From CAZEJS01 sp964512645 (GTDB lineage Bacteria; Actinomycetota; Geothermincolia; Fen-727; Anoxymicrobiaceae), in the NCBI GenBank assembly GCA_964512645.1, contig CAZEJS010000029.1, positions 1 through 36,947 of the forward strand: a stretch of 36,947 nucleotides of DNA, in the 5' to 3' direction. The translations under genes and the position numbers were made by a program. Under the pieces are notes generated by a model that was not told where the DNA came from, did no database searches, and saw only the letters and a program-made list of their open reading frames with translations. Of this stretch, positions 8,569 to 15,658 are shown in pieces (positions within the stretch are counted from its first letter, which is position 1; the number at the start of each line of letters is the position of its first letter).

Positions 8569-10944
8569 TTGGCACGCTCGAAGGAGAGGCGGCGCAGCGG
8601 GGATTTCAGCGAGGACGGGCTCGAGTACATAATCACCAACCCGAAACTCCCGCTGGCCTACATAAACTACCTCACCAACGGCCGGTACTGTTCGTTCATC
8701 ACCCACACGGGGGGAGGCTACTCCTTCTGGAAGCAGCCCCCCGCCTACGGCATCAACCTCTGGGCGCCGGCGCTCGACAACAGCCCGGGGCGCTTCGTCT
8801 ACGTCAAGGAGGGCGAGGACATCTGGACGCCCAACTGGATGCCCGTCCGCAGGGACCTGGACGACTGGAGGTGCAGGGTAGGGCTCGGCTACCAGAGGCT
8901 CGAGGCGGAGATGGGGGGACTGCAGGCGTGGATATCGTACCTTGTGCCCCTGGACGCCGACCTCGAGTACTGGATCCTCCACTTCATCAACAACTCCGGG
9001 GAGCGCAGGCGCTTCGAGGCCTACCCGATGGTGGAGCTTCTGCTGGGCCAGCACATGCCCAACATCATCTCCTACTACTCGAACATCCTGTTCAACAGGG
9101 TCAGCCGCGTGGGCGAGGTGCTCATCGCCGAGAAGACTTACTGGAACCGCGAGGCCTACATGCCCAACAGGGCCTGGCCCATCAAGGTCTTCTTCGCCAG
9201 CACCGGCAGGTACGACGCTTTCGAGACGCTCAGGGAGAACTTCCTCGGCCCGGGCGGCGGGGCGGCCTGTCCGCTGGCGGTGAAGGAGGGGCGCCTCACC
9301 GACAGCGAGAACGACGGACGCCCGGCGATATTCGCCCACAAGTACACCATCGACCTGGAGCCCGGCGCCGAAGAACGGATCATCATGGCGATGGGGGTGC
9401 TCGAGACCGACGAGGACTTCGAGAAGATCGAGTACCACATAAGGCCGGACGTATACGAGCAGAGGTTCGAGGCGTGCAACCAGTACTGGCTGGACATCGC
9501 CTACGGGGACACGGTCTTCACCCCCGACCACCGCATGAACCACTTCCTGAACATCTGGAACAAGTACCAGGCCCGCGTCTGTTTCTGGTGGTACCGGTCC
9601 GACGGCTCCTACTTCATCTGCAGCGGGAACGAGACATGGGGCTACCGCGACTCCGCGCAGTGCATACTGGGCGCGCTGCCCCGGTTCCTCGACGACGCCT
9701 GGGAGCGCATCCAGAGACACATCGGACTGGTGAGGTCGGACGGTTCGGTGGACCAGGGGTACGTGCGCGACCTGCATCTGCCGGCGGGCATACCGGGCAA
9801 CATCGACGTCGCGATGTGGCTCCCAATCTCGATCTTCTTCTTCCTCAAGGAGAGCGGAGAACTCGACCTCCTGGACGACATGGTCACCACCTTCGACGGC
9901 GTGGAGATGACCCTGGCCGAGCTCGTCTACCGGATCATCGAGAACGTCTGGCAGCGCAGGAGCCCGCGCGACCTGGTCCTCATCGAGAAGGGCGACTGGA
10001 ACGACGCCATCAACTACGCCGGAAGGGAAGGCAGGGGCGAATCGACGATGGCGTCGGAGCAGTTGCTCTACCTCTGCAAGGAGTACCTGCGCCTGGCGAA
10101 TTTCGTGAAAGGCATGCCCGGGGTCAAGAGCGTCGGCAATGTGGCCAGATCTCTCGAGGCGGCGCTGGAGCGTCACATGTGGAACGGCGAGTGGTACCGG
10201 CGAGGGACCAACGACGAGGGTGAAGTTATCGGAGACAGGGGGAACGCCGTCGGGGAGATATTCGCCAACGCGCAGTCGTGGGCGGTGATAGCCGGACTCG
10301 ACCCGGAGAGATGCCGCAAGGCCATGGCGGCCGCGAAGGACAGGCTGCTCACGGACAAGGGGTGCGCGCTCTTCCTGCCCGGGTGGCGCGAGCCCGACCC
10401 CGACATCGGCATTATCACCAGGTTCGCGGTCGGGACCAAGGAGAACGCGGCGATATTCCTCCACGCCACTGCCTGGGCGACGATGGGCTGGGCGCTTGTC
10501 GGGGACGCCGACACCGCCATGGAATCGTTCAGGCGGGTCATGCCCAACATCCGCTCTCACGAGGACGGCGACCTCTACCGGTCGGAGCCTTACGTGTACG
10601 CAGAGTACATCATCGGGCCGGAGTCGGAGTATTTCGGGGAGGGCTCGCACTCGTGGTTCACCGGGGGCGCCGCCTGGCAGTGGCACGTGTTCTGGGGCTA
10701 CATCATAGGCGTGAGGCCGGGCTACGAAGGTCTCGAGATCGACCCCTGCCTGCCCTCCGAGTGGGAGGCCATCACCGCCAGGCGCTGGTTCAGGGACGCC
10801 GTCTACGAGATAGAGATCGACAAGCCGCGCGGCGTCAGCAAGGGCGTGAAAGGCATCACCGTCGACGGATGCCCGATCGAAGGAAACGTAATCCCCCCCC
10901 ACTCCGACGGCGAGGTCCACCGCGTCAGGGTGACAATGGCCTGA
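8569..10944 (+). CDS. GH94-family glycoside phosphorylase-like enzyme (cellobiose/chitobiose phosphorylase type)
   Basis: A 791-residue protein if started at TTG 8569, which follows GGGGGGTGG and lies ~20 residues before the conserved N-terminus YIITNPKLPLAYINYLTNG. The frame is open back to GTG 8428, but that stretch is Pro/Arg/Gly-rich and unlike the family. GH94 hallmarks: THTGGGYSFWKQPP, the TWGYRDSAQ segment, IEKGDWNDAIN (Asp pair at residues ~476 and 479, where the family's general acid lies), and the C-terminal SHSWFTGGAAWQWHVFWGYI with IDPCLPSEW. Family members cleave beta-glucosides with phosphate, giving a sugar 1-phosphate. The substrate cannot be assigned. Probably co-transcribed with the GT4 fusion. 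No signal peptide, so cytoplasmic. Confidence 0.87.
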   Translation: MARSKERRRSGDFSEDGLEYIITNPKLPLAYINYLTNGRYCSFITHTGGGYSFWKQPPAYGINLWAPALDNSPGRFVYVKEGEDIWTPNWMPVRRDLDDWRCRVGLGYQRLEAEMGGLQAWISYLVPLDADLEYWILHFINNSGERRRFEAYPMVELLLGQHMPNIISYYSNILFNRVSRVGEVLIAEKTYWNREAYMPNRAWPIKVFFASTGRYDAFETLRENFLGPGGGAACPLAVKEGRLTDSENDGRPAIFAHKYTIDLEPGAEERIIMAMGVLETDEDFEKIEYHIRPDVYEQRFEACNQYWLDIAYGDTVFTPDHRMNHFLNIWNKYQARVCFWWYRSDGSYFICSGNETWGYRDSAQCILGALPRFLDDAWERIQRHIGLVRSDGSVDQGYVRDLHLPAGIPGNIDVAMWLPISIFFFLKESGELDLLDDMVTTFDGVEMTLAELVYRIIENVWQRRSPRDLVLIEKGDWNDAINYAGREGRGESTMASEQLLYLCKEYLRLANFVKGMPGVKSVGNVARSLEAALERHMWNGEWYRRGTNDEGEVIGDRGNAVGEIFANAQSWAVIAGLDPERCRKAMAAAKDRLLTDKGCALFLPGWREPDPDIGIITRFAVGTKENAAIFLHATAWATMGWALVGDADTAMESFRRVMPNIRSHEDGDLYRSEPYVYAEYIIGPESEYFGEGSHSWFTGGAAWQWHVFWGYIIGVRPGYEGLEIDPCLPSEWEAITARRWFRDAVYEIEIDKPRGVSKGVKGITVDGCPIEGNVIPPHSDGEVHRVRVTMA

Positions 10945-11013
10945 TCGACCCCGGTCTGGAAAGCGGGGGCGTTCATCCTTAGACTGTTGTCAAGGCTAGC
11001 GTGAGGAGCGGAC

Positions 11014-11478
11014 ATGCCCGACGACATTGGCGATGACCTTACCGAGGCACAGAAGCAGCTCTACCGGAAGAAAAAGGTGCCCAAGAAGTTCTGTCCGTAC
11101 TGCGGCACCAGGAACGAGCCCGAGGTCGACAGGTGCGTCAGTTGCGGAAAGGACATCTCCTGGATCAAGGTGCCGGAGACGCTTCCGCCGGAGGAGCGCC
11201 CGTTCCAGGTGCCGAGATCGCTCCCCGAACAGGAGAAGCCCGTCTTCACCTGGAAGGCTATTCTGGTGTTCGTCCTCGTCCTGCTGGCCATCGCCGCGCT
11301 GGTCCTGGTGATCTACTTCACCACCAGGGACGGCAAGGCAGGCGCGTCGGCGGGGATCCGGGTGACGGCGATCTCAGCGCCGGGGCCGTGCGAGTACCGT
11401 GTCGCGCGGGCGGCACGAAGCTTCGCTCAGAGCGGAAACCCGATGACGTCGTGCCCCCCGGACCAGCGCCCCTGGTAG
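11014..11478 (+). CDS. Short zinc-ribbon single-pass membrane protein, possibly truncated
   Basis: A 154-residue protein with ATG at 11014 after GAGGAGCG. Residues 27-44 form a zinc ribbon (CPYC and CVSC), residues ~88-108 a strongly hydrophobic membrane helix (AILVFVLVLLAIAALVLVIY), and only ~45 residues follow outside. The last 17 codons overlap the 3' end of the gene on the other strand, so this tail is encoded by the antisense of a conserved WYFAEG-module repeat. That is unlikely to be ancestral coding sequence. The gene at 34586 has the same ribbon-TM plan with ~285 further residues. A truncation by rearrangement is therefore plausible, as is a simple run-on tail. Function unknown. Confidence 0.7.
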   Translation: MPDDIGDDLTEAQKQLYRKKKVPKKFCPYCGTRNEPEVDRCVSCGKDISWIKVPETLPPEERPFQVPRSLPEQEKPVFTWKAILVFVLVLLAIAALVLVIYFTTRDGKAGASAGIRVTAISAPGPCEYRVARAARSFAQSGNPMTSCPPDQRPW

Positions 11479-13712
11479 TTGAAGTACATCGGCCGCTCCA
11501 CCAGGACGGGCCGGTCCGAGGATACGCGCGCGGCTATGGAGAGCCCCGCGCCGGCGTCCGTGTTCACGTCGATTGTGCCTCTCGAGCCGGGCCCGACGGT
11601 GTGCTTCTTCACGATCGGGCGGCCGCCCTCGGGGTAGTAGGTCACGGTGAGGTTGGCCGTTGAGCCCGTGGCGTTCTGGACGCACAGCCACTCCTCGAAG
11701 TTCTCCCCGGTGTAGCCCTCGGCGAAGAGCACATCCGTCGACGGGCGCGCGCCGATGACGTCGTGCCCGCCGTCCCAGGCGCCGTGGTACATGAAATACA
11801 TGGGCCGCTCGGCGATGAACGGGTCGTCGGAGGTCAGGCTCACCGAGACGTCCTTGCCCGCGCCCACCGCGCGGTTTACCGAGACTGTGAGCCGCTCCAG
11901 CCCGGTCACGTGGTAGGTCCTGTTGACGGCCGGGCCCTGCCCGGGCCCCAGCAGGTAGCGCGCCTGCACATCTATGGCCCCGGCGTTGGGGTTCTGGATG
12001 CACAGCCACTCCTCGAAGCCCTCCCTGGTCGTGCCCTCGGCGAAACTCGCTTCGGTCGAGGGGGCGTTGGTTCCGAGTACGTCGTGCCCCCCGGTCCAGC
12101 CGTGGTTTCCCAGGCCCCGGTAAGAGAAGTACATAGGCCTCTCCGCGACGACGGGACGGTCGGAAGTAAGCATCAGGCTGACGTTCTTGCCCGCGCCGAC
12201 CTGGTCGACGGTCTTGAAGGTCGCCCTCGACCCGGCGTTGACCGTCCCCGGGACTACGACCTCCCCGGCGCCCTCCACCATGTAGTGGAACTCCAGGTTC
12301 GCCGGTGAGGACTGGGGGTTGAGGACGGTGACGTACTCCTCGAAGCCGTCCAGGGTCGTTCCTTCGGCGAAGTACCATTCCGCCGACGGGGCCCCCGCCC
12401 CGATAACGTCGTGCCCCCCGCTCCAGCGCCCCTGGTAGTTGAAGTACATCGGCCGCTCGGCCACCACGTTCGCGCTGGTGGAAACCACGCGCATGCCGAG
12501 CTCCCTGCCGGGACCGGCGAGCTGGTTGACGTCGATCGTAAGGCGGCTCGAGGGGTCCAGGGAGTACCACCGGGTCTGGCTGGTCCCGTCGGTGAACATG
12601 CAGGTTATCCAGGCCGGGGCTGTCGAGGCGTTGGGGTTTTCCAGGCAAACGTACTCCTGGAAGTCGGTCCCGGTATAGCCCTCGGCGAAGTAGAACTTCG
12701 ACTTCCACTGCGAGGAGGGCGGAACCGGCGGCTCCGGTGGCTCCCCTCCCTTGAAACGGTTGTAGGCCACGTTCAGAAGGGGGACGTATTCCGCGGTGGC
12801 TTTGACGTTCCCCGCGGTGTTGGGATGATCGGGGCTGCTCGACTGGTAGGCGAGGGTGTTCCCCCCGTAGGCCACCTGGTGCTGCACCGCGCCGTTCCAC
12901 CACCTGTGGTGGTTCCCCCCGGCGCTCCCGGTGTCCGCGGTGTACGCACCGCCCCCGTTGCTGGTGAGGACGTTGTAGTAGTCGAAAACGAATACGTTCT
13001 TGTGCGGGTAGCCCCTCAGCCAGCCGTCGACCAGCCAGTTGTTGAAGGCGCGGGCGTTGGCGGCGTAAGTCCCGTGCGCCAGGGGGGGCGCGGTGATGAC
13101 CACGAACAGCTTGTCCAGCCTGGTCTTGAAGTACTCCAGCAGGTCCACATAAATGCCTTTCGCGTTGCCGACGGTGAAGACGTCCGGGTCAAGCGTCTCA
13201 TCACCCTTGAGCGGATTGCCGGCGATGGGAGTGGGCGGGTCCGATGGGCTGCCGCCCCGGCCGGAGTTCGGGTAGCAGGACTTGAACATCACCACGGAGT
13301 TTTCGCCCCCGGGGTCGGCCCCGCGGGTGTAGGAGCACGACTGGGCGCTCTCGGAGTACAGCGCGGCGAGGTACGCCTCTCTGTCGGGCCCCCGGAACCA
13401 CGTCCACCAGGAGCCGATGTTGGTCAGGTCGCCGATGCCGCCCGGCCCCCACCCGTAATTGGTGTCGCTCACGAAGTAGTTGTTGTTGCGCAGGGCGATG
13501 CCCAGCCCGCCGGCGAAGTCGGAGGGCGGGTCGGCGAGCCAGTTCTCGCCGGAGGAGTGATGGATGAAGACGAGCTTTGTCGCGCCCGAAGGCGGCGCGG
13601 GGCTGTCAGCCGCGGCGCACGGCTGAATAAAAACCGCCGCCAGGATGGCCGTAACAGCGGCAGCCAGCGCGGCCGCCGCGATGGAGGGCGCGTTTCTTCC
13701 GGCAATCCTCAT
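11427..13712 (-). CDS. Secreted SGNH-hydrolase-like protein with four WYFAEG modules
   Basis: A 761-residue protein. ATG at 13710-13712 follows GGGAGGAACGAG and starts a signal peptide (hydrophobic residues ~11-30, cleavage near CAAAD at 32-36). The longer upstream frame is not needed. Residues ~46-320 look like an SGNH/GDSL-type esterase: LVFIHHSSGENWL near the start, KLFVVITAPPLAHG in the middle, and SPDHPNTAGN (Asp295, His296) near the end. The first block is HHSSG rather than GDS, so catalysis is unproven. After a Pro-rich linker (~322-333) come four modules of ~100-107 residues at about 339-440, 446-548, 555-655 and 661-758. Each starts with an FAEG(T/Y)T motif and ends RPMYFxYxG ... GGHDVIG. 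Predicted cell-surface or secreted; substrate unknown. Its 3' end overlaps the + strand gene by 52 bp. Confidence 0.87.
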   Translation of the reverse strand: MRIAGRNAPSIAAAALAAAVTAILAAVFIQPCAAADSPAPPSGATKLVFIHHSSGENWLADPPSDFAGGLGIALRNNNYFVSDTNYGWGPGGIGDLTNIGSWWTWFRGPDREAYLAALYSESAQSCSYTRGADPGGENSVVMFKSCYPNSGRGGSPSDPPTPIAGNPLKGDETLDPDVFTVGNAKGIYVDLLEYFKTRLDKLFVVITAPPLAHGTYAANARAFNNWLVDGWLRGYPHKNVFVFDYYNVLTSNGGGAYTADTGSAGGNHHRWWNGAVQHQVAYGGNTLAYQSSSPDHPNTAGNVKATAEYVPLLNVAYNRFKGGEPPEPPVPPSSQWKSKFYFAEGYTGTDFQEYVCLENPNASTAPAWITCMFTDGTSQTRWYSLDPSSRLTIDVNQLAGPGRELGMRVVSTSANVVAERPMYFNYQGRWSGGHDVIGAGAPSAEWYFAEGTTLDGFEEYVTVLNPQSSPANLEFHYMVEGAGEVVVPGTVNAGSRATFKTVDQVGAGKNVSLMLTSDRPVVAERPMYFSYRGLGNHGWTGGHDVLGTNAPSTEASFAEGTTREGFEEWLCIQNPNAGAIDVQARYLLGPGQGPAVNRTYHVTGLERLTVSVNRAVGAGKDVSVSLTSDDPFIAERPMYFMYHGAWDGGHDVIGARPSTDVLFAEGYTGENFEEWLCVQNATGSTANLTVTYYPEGGRPIVKKHTVGPGSRGTIDVNTDAGAGLSIAARVSSDRPVLVERPMYFNYQGRWSGGHDVIGFPL
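11439..12698 (-). repeat. Four tandem WYFAEG-module repeats
   Basis: Intragenic tandem repeats with a period of roughly 315-320 bp. The ends of module 1 (about 12403-12460) and module 4 (about 11443-11500) are nearly identical in DNA, sharing the stretches encoding RPMYFNYQGRWSGGHDVIG, while modules 2 and 3 differ. This suggests recent duplication or gene conversion between the outer modules. Two further copies, more diverged, lie in the gene at 1-2694. Confidence 0.85.
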
Positions 13713-14101
13713 CTCGTTCCTCCCGGTTTGTTCGTGCAGGCAGCGCGCGATCACGCAGACTGCTGAGCCGTTTCGTTGTTTGAAACGTCGATAAGCCGCC
13801 ATCGATACGTCCGGCGTGAGAGCGCGGCCCGGTTCGCGTGCCTGCGCCGCGCCGACACCGAAGGATGCAAGCCCCAGGATACCGCCCCTGCCGCCCCCCG
13901 TCAGGGGCCGAGCGTCAATGGGCGCCGGCAGGAGGCCGGCCCTTCTGCCCGGGCATGCCGGACCGGTGACGCCGTCGCGGAAAAAACGGACACAAGGATT
14001 TGACCAACCAGTTCTGATAGGTTATAAGTTTGTGTTACCTCAGATTGAGCGTCGAAGATAGCAGGTAATGCCTGGACGGACGATTGGAAGGGGGTTGCGT
14101 C
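13713..14101. other. Divergent intergenic region with one clear + strand promoter
   Basis: 389 bp between the SGNH protein (-) and the 23-residue-repeat protein (+). The right part carries the promoter listed separately. The left part has a 6-bp inverted repeat at 13769-13787 (CGTTTC, 7-nt loop, GAAACG) that could be an operator or mRNA hairpin in the leader of the minus-strand gene. The middle is GC-rich with hairpin potential. I see no supported gene. Confidence 0.5.
14000..14028 (+). promoter_or_regulatory. Near-consensus sigma-70 promoter
   Basis: TTGACC at 14000-14005, a 17-bp spacer, then TATAAG at 14023-14028. Both hexamers match the consensus at five of six positions with ideal spacing, in an AT-rich patch that stands out from its surroundings. 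Transcription would start near 14035, leaving a ~65-nt leader before GTG 14102. Confidence 0.8.
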
Positions 14102-14503
14102 GTGTCTCTGATGAGGAGCCTGGGAAGGCTGAGCGGTAAGATGGGCAGCAACAAGGAGTTGATCGCCGGAATGATGGAGGGCCTCGACGCCAGGGCGATT
14201 GCGGATGCGATCAACGAGAACGCGGGCTTCATGACCGAGGTCATGTCCCATCTGGACCCCAAGGCAATCGCCGATTCGATGAACGACGGGCTCGGTTTCA
14301 TGGGGGACGTCCTCAAGTACATGGATCCAAGCAAGGTCGCCGAGGTCGTGAACAAGAACGAGCGGATTCTCCCGCGTTACATCGAGTGCATCAACCCCAA
14401 CGTCTTCACCCGCAGCGCGGGGACCGTTCTGACGAAGCTGCGTTACGCGACGTACAGGCCCCCGGTCTTCGGAAAACCCGAGGAAGTCGCGGCGGAAGGC
14501 TGA
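14102..14503 (+). CDS. Small protein built of exact 23-residue repeats, function unknown
   Basis: A 133-residue protein starting at GTG 14102, with GGAAGGGGG seven bases upstream; TTG 14084 and ATG 14111 are alternatives. I do not recognise a family. Residues 28-119 consist of four units that begin LDAR (28), LDPK (51), MDPS (74) and INPN (97), an exact 23-residue period. The unit reads roughly L-D-P-K-x-I-A-D-x-x-N, then a GFM-type hydrophobic part. The fourth unit is degenerate. The pattern suggests short amphipathic helices in an all-alpha solenoid or membrane-surface protein. There is no signal peptide or membrane helix. It has its own strong promoter and a hairpin after it, so it is probably expressed on its own and fairly abundantly (inference). 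Confidence 0.8.
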   Translation: MSLMRSLGRLSGKMGSNKELIAGMMEGLDARAIADAINENAGFMTEVMSHLDPKAIADSMNDGLGFMGDVLKYMDPSKVAEVVNKNERILPRYIECINPNVFTRSAGTVLTKLRYATYRPPVFGKPEEVAAEG

Positions 14504-14554
14504 GAACGGCTCGAGGGAAATACAGGAAGGGGCCCGCGGGTCCCGTACGGATTC

Positions 14555-14585
14555 AACGCGCCACCGGCAATCCCGGTGGCGCGTT
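14555..14585 (+). terminator. Strong hairpin after the 23-residue-repeat gene
   Basis: A perfect 13-bp stem (AACGCGCCACCGG at 14555-14567 against 14573-14585) with loop CAATC. The run of Us expected of a classical terminator is missing. Position 52 bp past the stop supports a role in termination or 3' end protection. Confidence 0.7.
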
Positions 14586-14718
14586 CGCGTTGCCGGCCGG
14601 GCAGGGTCACCGGCGGCAACGGGGGAACCTCCGGGTAAAAGGAATTGAAGCGCCGAAGGCCGAAAAGAGTCTCAGGATGCCGTCGTTCGCCGGCATTGTC
14701 CGAACTCGAGGAGGGCAT

Positions 14719-15642
14719 ATGAAAGACCGCAGGGGCATGCTCCTGACCGCCGCCGTGCTGCTTGTCGGCCTGCTGGCTGTGTCGCTGGCCGCCGGGTGCG
14801 GGAGTTCCGAACCCGTGGCCAAGCCCGAGATCAAGGACATCGACCCCCCGGTCGGCGTTGCCGGTGCCCAGGTGAGCCTGATCGGCGCAGACTTCGGCAC
14901 GACGCAGGGCAACGGCGTGGTCCATTTCGGGGGCAAGGTTGCGGACGTGGTCTCCTGGACCGACGTGCTCGTAACCGCCAGGGTACCCTCCGGCCTCCCG
15001 GCAGCCGTCACCGGCGTCACCGTAATGACCGCCGACGGCCAGAGCAACGAGTTCACCTTCACCGTGATCGCCTCCAGCCAGCCGGACCGCAAGCCGGCGG
15101 AGGTGGAGAGCAACACCCCTGTCCAGGCGATGGTCTTATTCGAGAAGAAGAAAGGCGTGGACGCCAGCAACTGGACTTTCAGCGTGGTAAAGCAGAGCGC
15201 CCAGGACGCGAACTGGAAGATCGACCAGGGGGTCCCGCCCGGCGGCGGAGCGCCGGTGTACTTCCTCCTCAAGAGGGTCAACAAGCTCTGGACCGTTGTC
15301 GATGACGGCAAGGCACTCACCCAGCAGGAGCTTCAGGGGACGGGGGCTCCGGCGGACCTGTGGGTGGACCTGCCGCCGAAGACACCGGCGAAGTCCCAGC
15401 AGCAGGTCATTCTGGAATACTTCACGCAGAAAGGCGTGGTGACGACCGGGGCCGCGATCTCCTTCATCAAGCAGAGCAAGACCGACCCGGCGTGGGACCT
15501 TTTCATGGTTGACTGGCCGGTCGAGGCGCAGATACCGGACGCTTACGTCGTGCTCCACCAGGAGAACGGGCAGTGGGTGGTGAAAGGCCACGGGGCAGAC
15601 ATTTCGAACACGCCCGGGATGCCGGCGGACCTCAAACCGTAG
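14719..15642 (+). CDS. IPT/TIG-domain lipoprotein with two copies of a C-terminal repeat domain
   Basis: A 307-residue protein; ATG at 14719 follows GGAGGGCAT. The signal peptide ends in a lipobox LAAGC with Cys27 as lipid-attachment site, so it is anchored on the outer face of the membrane. Residues ~36-117 are an Ig-like IPT/TIG domain (IKDIDPPVGVAGAQVSLIGA, VVHFGGKVADVVSWTD). Residues ~135-214 and ~228-305 are two copies of a domain with the pattern KKGVDAS, then FSVVKQSAQD-x-NW, then YFLLKRVNKLWTVVD, ending GAPADL; the second copy ends MPADL. The lipoprotein at 27620 carries one copy of the same domain. I do not recognise this domain by name. Convergent with the DUF3604 gene, 16 bp apart. 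Confidence 0.88.
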   Translation: MKDRRGMLLTAAVLLVGLLAVSLAAGCGSSEPVAKPEIKDIDPPVGVAGAQVSLIGADFGTTQGNGVVHFGGKVADVVSWTDVLVTARVPSGLPAAVTGVTVMTADGQSNEFTFTVIASSQPDRKPAEVESNTPVQAMVLFEKKKGVDASNWTFSVVKQSAQDANWKIDQGVPPGGGAPVYFLLKRVNKLWTVVDDGKALTQQELQGTGAPADLWVDLPPKTPAKSQQQVILEYFTQKGVVTTGAAISFIKQSKTDPAWDLFMVDWPVEAQIPDAYVVLHQENGQWVVKGHGADISNTPGMPADLKP

Positions 15643-15658
15643 AAGAACCGGCTAAGCC

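Noticed and set aside
8332..10920. Long open frame antisense to the GH94 gene (862 codons)
   Set aside because: No family resemblance, Arg/Val/Pro/His-rich composition expected of the antisense of GC3-biased coding DNA, and the + strand protein has all GH94 motifs.
13840..13990. Possible cyclic-di-GMP-I-like riboswitch, because of a GGATGCAAGCC stretch and nearby hairpins
   Set aside because: The conserved GGCAAACC half and the full GACGCAAAGCC core are missing on both strands.
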